Source: Methanomicrobiales archaeon
Lineage (GTDB): Archaea; Halobacteriota; Methanomicrobia; Methanomicrobiales; Methanospirillaceae
Length of the DNA: 58,335 nucleotides
Direction of reading: 5' to 3'
Assembly: GCA_025350045.1 (NCBI GenBank)
Contig: JANXYM010000054.1
Coordinates: forward strand, 1 to 58,335
This document shows positions 43,599-50,999 of the stretch, one piece after another. The stretch's first letter is position 1. The number at the start of each line of letters is the position of its first letter. The translations under genes and the position numbers were made by a program. The notes below the pieces were generated by a model, which was not told the DNA's origin, ran no database searches, and was given only the letters and a program-made list of their open reading frames with translations.

Positions 43599-44787
43599 TG
43601 CAACCTCCTTCCTTTCCGCTCTTCTGGTAGAGCGGGGACATATCCCGCAGCTTTGTTACCACTTTCGGGAGCACTTCGAGCACGACATCCACATCCTTGT
43701 CTGTATTCGCATCGCCCAGCGTGAGCCGGAGCGAGCCGTGCGATATCTCCACCGGCAGACCGGTTGCAAGCAGCACATGGGAGGGTTCAAGCGAACCCGA
43801 GGTGCAGGCGCTCCCGGTAGAGGCGCAGATGCCCTCGTCATCCAGCCAGAGGAGCATGGACTCGCCTTCGATAAATTCGAAACTCACGTTGAAGTTCCCC
43901 GCGAGCCGTTTTTCCGGGTGACCGTTGAGCCGGGCGTTGGGTATGGTATCCAGGACACCCTTGATGAGCCGGTCCCGCATTGCCCGGATCTTCGCTGCAT
44001 GCCCCGGAATATCTGCCGTTGCCTTCTCGATTGCCTTTCCCAGACCGACGATACCGGCAATATTCTCGGTACCCGCACGCCTTCTCCGTTCCTGTCCCCC
44101 GCCATGAATCAGGTTGTCGATCCGGACGCTTTTTTTGATGTAGAGCGCTCCTGTCCCTTTGGGCCCGTAAAATTTATGGGCCGACAGGGAGAGCAGATCG
44201 ATGTTCTGTGCATTCACATCAATCGGTACGCTGCCGATTGCCTGGACGGCATCGGTATGAAAGTATACCTTATGCTTCCGGGCGATCGCACCGAGTTCAA
44301 CGATTGGTTCAATCGTCCCGATCTCGTTGTTCGCGTACATGATCGTGATCAGGATCGTCTTGTCCGTGATCGCTTTCTCCAGGACTGCTGGATCCACCAG
44401 CCCGTACTGGTCAACGGGAAGGTACGTAACTTCGAATCCTTCCTTTTCAAGGAACTGGCAGGTGTGGAGCACCGCATGGTGCTCGATCGCACTGGTGATA
44501 ATATGGTTACCCCGCTTCCGGTTCGCAAGCGCAACACCTTTGATCGCCCAGTTGTCCGACTCACTTCCTCCCGAAGTGAAATAAATCTCATCCGGTTCCG
44601 CACCCAGCGCTTTTGCCGTCTGCACCCGCGCCGCATCGATCGCCTTTTTTGATTCGCGGGCAATGCTGTAGATGGAGGACGGGTTGCCGAAATGTTCCGT
44701 GAAGTACGGGATCATCGCGTTCACCACGTCGGGTTTTACAAACGTGGTTGCGGAATGATCCATGTAGATTGTGCGTTGCGCTCCCAT
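43588..44787 (-). CDS. iscS: Cysteine desulfurase IscS/NifS
   Basis: 399 residues. A PLP enzyme that takes sulfur from cysteine as a persulfide. Motifs: MDHSATTFVKPDVV at the N-terminus, PLP lysine in SLSAHKFYGPKGTGALY, and catalytic Cys in STGSACTSGSLEPSHVL on a short loop. It is first in the leftward operon iscS-iscU-moeB-moaD-moaE. The leader is long (about 130 nt from the predicted start site). Regulation by the palindrome at 44924 and the Cys4 HTH protein encoded divergently is likely. Confidence 0.95.
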   Translation of the reverse strand: MGAQRTIYMDHSATTFVKPDVVNAMIPYFTEHFGNPSSIYSIARESKKAIDAARVQTAKALGAEPDEIYFTSGGSESDNWAIKGVALANRKRGNHIITSAIEHHAVLHTCQFLEKEGFEVTYLPVDQYGLVDPAVLEKAITDKTILITIMYANNEIGTIEPIVELGAIARKHKVYFHTDAVQAIGSVPIDVNAQNIDLLSLSAHKFYGPKGTGALYIKKSVRIDNLIHGGGQERRRRAGTENIAGIVGLGKAIEKATADIPGHAAKIRAMRDRLIKGVLDTIPNARLNGHPEKRLAGNFNVSFEFIEGESMLLWLDDEGICASTGSACTSGSLEPSHVLLATGLPVEISHGSLRLTLGDANTDKDVDVVLEVLPKVVTKLRDMSPLYQKSGKEGGCNVQ

Positions 44788-44922
44788 AGCATCTCTCTTA
44801 CCTGATTATCTGTGTGGGGGGTGAGATTATTCTTTCCCAATGATATCATGAAACCCCGTTCTCAGTCCGGGCAAACCGGGGACTGGTTCATGGTGCAAAG
44901 ATATTTGTGGTTTCCCGACTCA

Positions 44923-44951
44923 ATTCACAATTGTGAATGCAATATATTATG
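44923..44951. promoter_or_regulatory. Shared promoter: TATA and perfect palindrome, isc / HTH genes
   Basis: ATTCACAATTGTGAAT (44923-44938) is a perfect 16-bp palindrome. Beside it lies the self-complementary TATA element AATATATT (44942-44949). Leftward, the palindrome falls directly downstream of the TATA box, where a bound protein would block iscS transcription. Rightward, the same TATA is about 40 bases from the HTH start, with the palindrome upstream. The regulator would thus repress isc and may activate or tune itself. Confidence 0.7.
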
Positions 44952-44984
44952 TGACAACTCGGATAACTTAAACGTTGTGATACC

Positions 44985-45317
44985 ATGGAAGCACCCTGTC
45001 AGAAAATAGTATGGGATGTCCTGCCGGCAATCCGGGCGGCAATCGCCGTAGAGCTCGTCAGGTGCGGGGTCTCCCAGGTAGAAGCTTCGCGAATGCTGGA
45101 GATAGCGCCATCGGCGGTCTCACAGTACCTGTCCGGCAAACGCGGGTACCGGATCGAATTTGAAGAGGATGTAAAAAAGTCGATTGCCCTGCTGGCACAG
45201 GACCTGATCGACAAAAAAGAGATCAAGGTTATCGAACGGATCTGTGGGATATGCCGACAGCTCCGGGAAGGGGAGGGCGGATGTGCCGGCCCGGCTCCTG
45301 AACGGTGCGGTTCATAA
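44985..45317 (+). CDS. HTH regulator with C-terminal Cys4 motif
   Basis: 110 residues. An N-terminal helix-turn-helix (about 10-60; VSQVEASRMLEIAPSAVSQYLSG, in parts) of the COG2522-like archaeal type is followed by a helix and a tail with Cys87, Cys90, Cys100 and Cys108 (CGIC, GGCAGP, ERCGS). This C-x2-C-x9-C-x7-C set could hold a [4Fe-4S] cluster or zinc. It is divergent from iscS across a perfect palindrome and followed by larE, so a sensor of cysteine or Fe-S status is likely. Two further cysteines (5, 27) lie near the DNA-binding part. Confidence 0.8.
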   Translation: MEAPCQKIVWDVLPAIRAAIAVELVRCGVSQVEASRMLEIAPSAVSQYLSGKRGYRIEFEEDVKKSIALLAQDLIDKKEIKVIERICGICRQLREGEGGCAGPAPERCGS

Positions 45318-45368
45318 TTTTTTTCATTCGCATTCCGATCGAATATGTTGGGTAATTCCGGAGATCCC

Positions 45369-46187
45369 ATGATGGTTACAGAAAAGACGCAGGTGCTCAA
45401 AGAGATGATTGCATCGAAGGGATCGATGCTCATATCCTATTCCGGCGGCGTAGACAGCGCCCTGCTCGCCGTGCTCGCAACCGAGGTTCTGGGCGACAAA
45501 GTCCGGTGTATACTGCTCGACAGCCCGGTTGTCCCGCGTGCAGCAATCAATGAGGCCCGGCAGATCGCAGAGGAATACAACCTCCGGATGGAGATCATGC
45601 CCGTTCGCGTGATGGACGATGAACGGTTCAAGAAAAATCCAGCGGATCGCTGCTATTGGTGCAAGAAAAAATCCGACAAAGTGCTGAAATGGCGGATGGA
45701 TGCATTGCACTTTGCCTGCATTGCCGATGGCATCAATCTATCAGACAAAGGAGAACACCGGCCCGGGCTCCAAGCGAGCACCGAAGACGGGATCTGCCAC
45801 CCGTTCTTAGAGTCCGGTATAACCAAAGCAGACATACGGGAGATTGCCCGGGCCAGAGGGCTGAAGTTCTGGAACAAGCCATCTGCCGCCTGCCTCTCGT
45901 CCCGCTTTCCCTATGGAGATGAGATCACCTACAAAAAACTGGCCATGATCGAAGAGGCCGAAACGTTCCTGCACACCAGCGGGTTTGCCCAGTGCCGGGT
46001 CAGGCTGCATGGTGAGATCGCCCGGATCGAAGCAGTGCGGGAAGAAGTTCCAAAAGTGCTGGACATGCAAGACGAGCTGGTGAAGGTCTTAAAAGCGATC
46101 GGGTTTACCTATGTCACGCTCGATCTTGAAGGCTACCGCTCCGGCAGCATGGATGAAGTCTTACCAAAAGAAGAGCCACCACAATGA
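45369..46187 (+). CDS. larE: LarE-type sulfur transferase, three-cysteine form
   Basis: 272 residues. PP-loop YSGGVDSALLAVLA, the GINLSDKGEHRPG segment and CLSSRFPYG identify LarE, which adenylates pyridinium dicarboxylate and inserts sulfur for the nickel-pincer cofactor. Cysteines in RCYWCK (about 95 and 98) and SAACLSS (about 175) make the three-cysteine set of LarE forms thought to hold a [4Fe-4S] cluster and use outside sulfide rather than sacrificing their own cysteine. LarB and LarC are not in the window, so the true acceptor may differ. It overlaps fdhD by 4 bp. Confidence 0.85.
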   Translation: MMVTEKTQVLKEMIASKGSMLISYSGGVDSALLAVLATEVLGDKVRCILLDSPVVPRAAINEARQIAEEYNLRMEIMPVRVMDDERFKKNPADRCYWCKKKSDKVLKWRMDALHFACIADGINLSDKGEHRPGLQASTEDGICHPFLESGITKADIREIARARGLKFWNKPSAACLSSRFPYGDEITYKKLAMIEEAETFLHTSGFAQCRVRLHGEIARIEAVREEVPKVLDMQDELVKVLKAIGFTYVTLDLEGYRSGSMDEVLPKEEPPQ

Positions 46188-46990
46188 CCCACCACAATGA
46201 TGAACAGATCCCCAAAGAAGCAATGTTCCGGCACGTTCCCTGTATCCGGGTTGACGGGGAGAAAACTGAAGTTGCGAACCACGAGGTGATTGAAGAGATC
46301 CCCTATGCCCTCTTTATCAACGGCAGGCACGCGATGACTGCCATGATGAGCCCTGTGCAGCTGGAAGATTTTGTCACCGGCTATCTCTACACGGAACAGA
46401 TCATCAGGGGAATTGACGAGATCGAATCGATCAGGATCGAGAAGAACCGCCTCAGCGTGATCACAAAAAACCTCTTCAAGGTGCTGGGTCCAAAAAAGAC
46501 AATTCTCTCCGGCTGCGGGGGCAGTGCATCGTTCATCGACACCACAAAACTGCCTTTTGTCAAATCCGATTTTACTATTCCGACCACCATCATCAGCGGC
46601 ACCATCCGGGGCATTCTCGACTCCGAACTGCACGACAAAACGGGCGGCATCCACGTGGTGGGCCTTGCCTCGGCCGATGGCGTAATCGCCCGATCGGAAG
46701 ACATCGGGCGGCACAATGCACTCGACCGGGTGATCGGGTATGCCCTGAGAAACAACGTGGACCTGTCCCGGACCTATGCGATCTGTTCCGGGCGGATCTC
46801 CTCGGAGATGGTCCGCAAATGCCTGATCGCAAACATCCCCATCGTGATCTCCCGGGGGGCTACCACCACCCTTGCGATCGATATTGCCGCAAAGACCGGC
46901 CTGTGCGTCATCGGCTTTGTCCGGAGTTCAAAGATGAATATCTATACCCATCCCGAACGCGTGCAGGGTGTGCCGTCACTTCCCCAGTGA
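46184..46990 (+). CDS. fdhD: Formate dehydrogenase sulfur carrier FdhD
   Basis: 268 residues. FdhD passes sulfur from a cysteine desulfurase to the Mo/W-bis-PGD cofactor of formate dehydrogenase. Conserved parts: FVTGYLYTEQII, the loop ILSGCGGSASF, GGIHVVGLA, IGRHNALDRVIG and ISRGATTT. The usual CxxC is reduced to a single Cys (SGCGG), which is enough in some homologues. Translational coupling to LarE suggests that both take sulfur from the same source. The gene end overlaps that of the convergent thiolase gene by 15 bp. Confidence 0.92.
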   Translation: MTHHNDEQIPKEAMFRHVPCIRVDGEKTEVANHEVIEEIPYALFINGRHAMTAMMSPVQLEDFVTGYLYTEQIIRGIDEIESIRIEKNRLSVITKNLFKVLGPKKTILSGCGGSASFIDTTKLPFVKSDFTIPTTIISGTIRGILDSELHDKTGGIHVVGLASADGVIARSEDIGRHNALDRVIGYALRNNVDLSRTYAICSGRISSEMVRKCLIANIPIVISRGATTTLAIDIAAKTGLCVIGFVRSSKMNIYTHPERVQGVPSLPQ

Positions 46991-47914
46991 TTTCCGGAGC
47001 ATACAGACCTGGCAGAGTTCTCCGCTGCAGGGATCCCCGCACTGGCGGCAGCGGCGCAGGGATTCGGAGATTTCTCTCCGGTCCACCTGTTTTTCTATCG
47101 CCCGTTTGCTCCTGATCAGGTTACGCATGGTGCCGGGATGCTTCTGTTCCAAAGAAGAGAGCATCGATCGCACCTCCCGTCTCAGGGCATAGCGGGTATA
47201 CGGGCACTCGGGAAGGAAGGGGAAGAGGTCCTGCACGAACAGGTATGCTGCAATCTCTTTTTCCGCTATATCGGCAAGCGGTTTGATCCGGGGGATAAAA
47301 CAATCCAGAGAGTCCGCATCGCTGGTGCGGACAAGGCGGGGCAGGTCACCCCGGAGCGTGTTCATGAGAACCGATTGTGCCTCATCATCGAGATTGTGGC
47401 CGGTGGCAATCTTCGTTGCACCCGCCTGGTGTGCAGCGACTGAAAGGGCTTTCCTGCGAAGGATCCCGCAGACCGAGCATGCCTGTGTCTCGCGCCCGGC
47501 AAGCAGGGTATCGAGATTCTCCCCGATAAGATCCGCAAACGAGACGCAGACATGTTCGATCCCGAGTTTTTTTGTAACCCCCTCTGCGGCCCGTATGGTA
47601 TCATCGCGGTAGCCGGCAATCCCCTCATCCACGGTTATGGCAACAAGGCTCACACCATCCCATGAAGGAAGGAGCCGGGAAAGGATCACCAGAAGTGCAG
47701 TGCTGTCCTTGCCACCGCTGAACGCAACTGCAATCCGGTCATGAGGCTTTACCAGTTCCCGCTCACTGATCGTCCGTAAAGCCCGTCCTTCAACGTCTTC
47801 GATGAGATGAGCGGCGCAGAGATGCCGGTCAGGCTCCCGCATCCGGATGACAGGGGGTGCCCCGCATATCGTACACCGACCCGCTCCACCCGTCACCGGA
47901 TTACAAGACCCCAT
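46976..47914 (-). CDS. tRNA 2-thiolation enzyme, Ncs6/TtuA family
   Basis: 312 residues. The family adenylates a tRNA uridine and inserts sulfur (s2U34 or s2T54) using a ubiquitin-like carrier. N-terminal zinc finger CTICGAPPV, PP-loop AFSGGKDSTALLV, central ACSVCGILRRKAL and GHNLDDEAQSV, and a C-terminal zinc finger CRQCGDPCSGELCQVC. The central cysteines could hold a [4Fe-4S] cluster as in TtuA. Its upstream neighbour, ending one base before its ATG, encodes a small GG-ending carrier, the expected partner. Confidence 0.9.
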   Translation of the reverse strand: MGSCNPVTGGAGRCTICGAPPVIRMREPDRHLCAAHLIEDVEGRALRTISERELVKPHDRIAVAFSGGKDSTALLVILSRLLPSWDGVSLVAITVDEGIAGYRDDTIRAAEGVTKKLGIEHVCVSFADLIGENLDTLLAGRETQACSVCGILRRKALSVAAHQAGATKIATGHNLDDEAQSVLMNTLRGDLPRLVRTSDADSLDCFIPRIKPLADIAEKEIAAYLFVQDLFPFLPECPYTRYALRREVRSMLSSLEQKHPGTMRNLIRSKRAIEKQVDRREISESLRRCRQCGDPCSGELCQVCMLRKSLGK

Positions 47915-48109
47915 TCATCCTCCGTGCGCGATGCGGATGATCCGGATCTCGTCATCGCCACCGGCAACTACATCTTCCGGCACCAGTTTCCCGTTCCGGG
48001 ATACAATCACTTCGGAGGGGTTGATGCCCCGCAGGTGAAGAATCCAGCCGACACTCACCGGTTCGCCCTCGATAGTCTCGGTCGTTGAATCGGGAAAGAT
48101 GATCTTCAT
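47915..48109 (-). CDS. Small ubiquitin-like sulfur carrier ending Gly-Gly
   Basis: 64 residues with a beta-grasp pattern (MKIIFPDSTTETIEGEPVSV) and C-terminal RIAHGG. The thiocarboxylated Gly-Gly would carry sulfur. It is directly followed by the Ncs6/TtuA-type gene, so it is likely the TtuB/Urm1-like donor for tRNA thiolation; a ThiS role is possible. No E1 gene is adjacent, so the MoeB-like enzyme at 42367 may activate it. Confidence 0.85.
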   Translation of the reverse strand: MKIIFPDSTTETIEGEPVSVGWILHLRGINPSEVIVSRNGKLVPEDVVAGGDDEIRIIRIAHGG

Positions 48110-48211
48110 GAGAACAGGAGAATAGTTGGGCGTTCCCGTTCATTAATTTCCCCCTGCATGAAGTTTTTTAACACACGGTTCGAATGTATACAACACAGGA
48201 GCGTTCATACG

Positions 48212-49120
48212 TTGCCGGTCACTTCCCTCAAAGACGAGATTCTCGCCCTGAAACGAGAGCGCGATGCCATCATCCTTGTCCACAACTACCAGTTGCCGGA
48301 AATCCAGGACATCGCCGATCTCTGCGGAGATTCCCTCGAACTCTCCCGGGCTGCCGCCACCATGGAAGGCAAAGTGATCGTTTTCTGCGGGGTGGATTTC
48401 ATGGCCGAGACCGCGGCCATTCTCTCGCCGGAAAAGACCGTCTTACTCCCGGCACCCGATGCCTGCTGCCCGATGGCCCAGATGATCTCGGCAGAGGAAC
48501 TCCGGTTCGCCAGGGCCCGCAACCCGGATGCAGCCGTGGTCTGCTACGTGAATACGACTGCTGAAGTCAAGGCAGAGAGCGATATCTGCTGCACCTCGTC
48601 AAATGCTATAAAAGTGGTCAACTCGGTTGAACAGGATCGCGTGATCTTTGTTCCCGACCGGAATCTCGGGCGTTATGCAGCCCGGTTCACGAAGAAGGAG
48701 GTGCTTCCCTGGGAAGGGTTCTGCATTGTGCATGACCAGATCACCCCGGCCCAGGTCGCGACCGCCCGGCAGGCACACCCGGGTGCCGTGCTGCTCGTCC
48801 ACCCGGAGTGTCGCCCGGAGATAATCGATCTCGCGGATCACGTGGCCAGCACCTCCGGCATAATCAAGTATGTCTGCACCTCTCCCAAACAGGAGTTCAT
48901 CATCGGTACCGAAGTCGGGATCCTGCACCGGCTCACAAAAGAATGCCCGGGGAAAAAGTGCTACCCGCTCTCGCAGGCATCCGTATGCCGGAACATGAAA
49001 AAGACCGATCTCACAACAGTGCGGGACGCGTTGCAGACACTCCGCCCCCGTATTACCGTGCCAGAAGCAATTGCGGACCGGGCCCGCAGGGCGATCGAGC
49101 GGATGCTGGCGCTCCCGTAA
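48212..49120 (+). CDS. nadA: Quinolinate synthase NadA
   Basis: 302 residues. NadA condenses iminoaspartate with dihydroxyacetone phosphate to quinolinate using a [4Fe-4S] cluster. The three cluster cysteines are in FCGVDFMAETAAIL, DICCTSSNA and CPGKKCYPL; the start of the domain is LKDEILALKRERDAIILVHN (in parts). I choose TTG at 48212 because AGGAG precedes it and a TATA element (TTTTTTAACA near 48170) lies inside the longer frame that starts at 48158. That ATG would precede the promoter. NadB and NadC are not in the window. Confidence 0.92.
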   Translation: MPVTSLKDEILALKRERDAIILVHNYQLPEIQDIADLCGDSLELSRAAATMEGKVIVFCGVDFMAETAAILSPEKTVLLPAPDACCPMAQMISAEELRFARARNPDAAVVCYVNTTAEVKAESDICCTSSNAIKVVNSVEQDRVIFVPDRNLGRYAARFTKKEVLPWEGFCIVHDQITPAQVATARQAHPGAVLLVHPECRPEIIDLADHVASTSGIIKYVCTSPKQEFIIGTEVGILHRLTKECPGKKCYPLSQASVCRNMKKTDLTTVRDALQTLRPRITVPEAIADRARRAIERMLALP

Positions 49121-49123
49121 AAA

Positions 49124-49372
49124 TTATTTTTTCTCTGCAGGCACGTTCTTCTGCGCCATGAGTTTATTGTACATCTCTTCGCCCACGCACTCCTTTGCGT
49201 ACTTGCACCACTGGACGCAGGACGCAATATCGTTATAGACCTCAAAACCGCAGCTGCATCTGACGGAAATATCGTTGGAGAACAGTTCCACTTCTTCTCC
49301 GCACTGGGGGCACTTTTTGATAGCGAGCGTGGGAGTGCGGATATTTGCTGCTCCGGGACAGTGATCGAGCAT
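49124..49372 (-). CDS. Cysteine-rich zinc-ribbon protein
   Basis: 82 residues. CPQCGEEV and CSCGFEVY form a zinc ribbon, followed by ASCVQWCKYAKECVGEEMY, a second cysteine set of a kind seen next to redox and phosphohydrolase domains in methanogens. No enzyme domain is present. It is convergent with nadA (3 bp apart) and lies 13 bp downstream of the broken SRAP gene. The function is unknown; a metal or redox adaptor is a guess. Confidence 0.7.
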   Translation of the reverse strand: MLDHCPGAANIRTPTLAIKKCPQCGEEVELFSNDISVRCSCGFEVYNDIASCVQWCKYAKECVGEEMYNKLMAQKNVPAEKK

Positions 49373-49385
49373 AAAGGTTCCTCGT

Positions 49386-50061
49386 TTAGGGTGTATACTC
49401 CCCGTCTAATGAAACCACGGGTCGTATCACCCGTCCGTCATCGGACGTGGGGGTATTCACGAGAGAGGAGACCGGAGACAGGGACATCTTTTCTGCCGGG
49501 TAAGGGGCGAGCATCGCCCTGAGCTGCCCGGTATCCAGCGGACCACCGGTAAGACACCGCTCCTCGTAGTCCGGCGCAAGGATTGCCGGCATACGGCTGT
49601 GAACCGTTGCCATCAGGGCATTGAGATCCGTGGTGATGATTGTGTACGTGGAGAGCAGGGTTCCTGCGGGATCGTGCCACTCATCGTACAGCCCGGCAAA
49701 GGCAAAGAGTGGCTGGTCGTTTACCTGAATATAGAATGGGATCTTTTTTGCACCCTCGTACTTCCACTCAAAAAAGCCGCTCGCGGGGATGAGACAGCGT
49801 CTCATTTTCAGCAGGGGGACAAACGAGGGTTTCTCTGCAAGGGACTCTGCCCGGACGTTGATGATCGGATGCGCCAACTTGGGGTTCTTTGCCCGGTGGG
49901 GAACGATTCCCCACTGCATCTGCACGAGTTCTCTGCCGGAAGTTCCCTGCACTATCACCGGCTGCGATATTGAACTTCGAGCGAGTGCCGAGCATCGGGT
50001 TGAAGATGCGGAAGCGGTTGCCAAGATCATCAATGCAGATGAGGGAATACCGGCCGCACAT
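49386..50061 (-). pseudogene. SRAP (HMCES/YedK-like) protein, frameshifted
   Basis: The SRAP family covalently traps abasic sites in single-stranded DNA through the N-terminal Cys2. The start MCGRYSLICIDDLGNRFRIF (50061) and continuation KFNIA are present, but then the frame shifts. The rest (QPVIVQGTSGRELVQMQWGI, INVRAESLAEKPSF, CLIPASGFFEW, HSRMPAIL) is in another frame from about 49965. Both halves are otherwise well preserved, so the break is recent, a sequencing error or, less likely, programmed. A GTG/ATG in the second half could start only an inactive protein without Cys2. Confidence 0.8.
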
Positions 50062-50172
50062 TACTCTCCACGTATCATCCCCCCGCTCATCAATCTTGCG
50101 ATTGCTGCCCGGCACTTTCACCCCCCGCAAACCTGAGCCTTATCCCGCCCGGTGCAGCAGGGATCCGGTGCA

Positions 50173-50697
50173 ATGCTTATCGAGCTCTCCCGAGGGATCA
50201 CCCTCCACCCGGGCAGTTTCACGGCAGTGATAGCACCGGAAAAAAAGATCCTTGCAGCGCTCAACAGCAACGCGGATCTCCAGCGGTTCCTCTTCCTCTA
50301 TGTCTGCGGCAACTACTCGCGTATCCTCTCGGGCATCGGCCGCACATCGGGCAACTTCGAAGTCCGCCGGCCATTTACCGCTGACCAGCTCTTAACGGTC
50401 ATCCACGAGGCGAGTCACACGATCGTCTTTATCGAGCATGACGCAACACTTTTCGATGGCGCAGAGCGCCTGTTCGATCCGATCGCATCAGCGCTCAAAC
50501 AGGCGGGCAGAGAGGCAATGGTGATCCTGTGGGCACCGGCCAGTGACCGGTCCTTTGCCGCACTGATCCGGCAGGCAGATCGGATCATCGAGATTATTCC
50601 CGAAGGCACACCCCAGGATCGGTTTGGTTTTGCCAGCCAGCGCTCCTGCCGGAAGGGTGGGGCGGTACCCCGGGCCCAGAAAACACTGGAGGTGTAA
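50173..50697 (+). CDS. Hypothetical protein upstream of PolB2-like gene
   Basis: 174 residues from MLIELSRGITLHPG. The sequence has a nucleotide-handling look but no clear P-loop: AVIAPEKKILAALNSNAD, HTIVFIEHDATLFDG, AMVILWAPASDRSFAALIRQ. The shape resembles small NTPase-like proteins that have lost the Walker A motif. It is first in a run of four rightward genes (this, the 50700 gene, the polymerase and the Rsm22-type methyltransferase). I do not recognise a family; a partner role to the polymerase is inferred from position only. Confidence 0.6.
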   Translation: MLIELSRGITLHPGSFTAVIAPEKKILAALNSNADLQRFLFLYVCGNYSRILSGIGRTSGNFEVRRPFTADQLLTVIHEASHTIVFIEHDATLFDGAERLFDPIASALKQAGREAMVILWAPASDRSFAALIRQADRIIEIIPEGTPQDRFGFASQRSCRKGGAVPRAQKTLEV

Positions 50698-50699
50698 GG

Positions 50700-50999
50700 A
50701 CGGGCAGGAGTTTTGCAAGCGTCCGACAGGGAGTCAAGGGCCCCCTGGACCGCTGGGCCAGGACGGTACGGGCACTCAGGAAAGAAGACCAGCCGTACGG
50801 TGAGAGTGTGACAGCACTGGCCCGGCTCCATTCGAGCGAAGCATTCTATGGCTTCGATGAACCACTGGAGGCAGCGATCTTTTCTGCGCTTATAGGAATG
50901 CTCAGGCTGCAGGAAGAGCAAGAGGAGCAGAAAACACCGGCACACACGGATGACCTGAACACGAGTCAGGAGAGAGAGGAACGCGATGTGGATCCTTGA
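50700..50999 (+). CDS. Small protein upstream of PolB2-like gene, probable ACG start
   Basis: The frame RSFASVRQGVKGPLDRWART, then HSSEAFYGFDEPLEAAIFSA, ends in a charged tail (QEEQEEQKTP). It looks coding throughout but has no ATG, GTG or TTG before the GTG at 50808, by which point a third is lost. GGAGGTG at 50688-50694 is followed at good spacing by ACG at 50700-50702. I therefore propose an ACG start, giving 99 residues. The alternative is the 63-residue form from GTG 50808. It overlaps the polymerase start by 14 bp. No family recognised. Confidence 0.55.
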   Translation, partial: TGRSFASVRQGVKGPLDRWARTVRALRKEDQPYGESVTALARLHSSEAFYGFDEPLEAAIFSALIGMLRLQEEQEEQKTPAHTDDLNTSQEREERDVDP

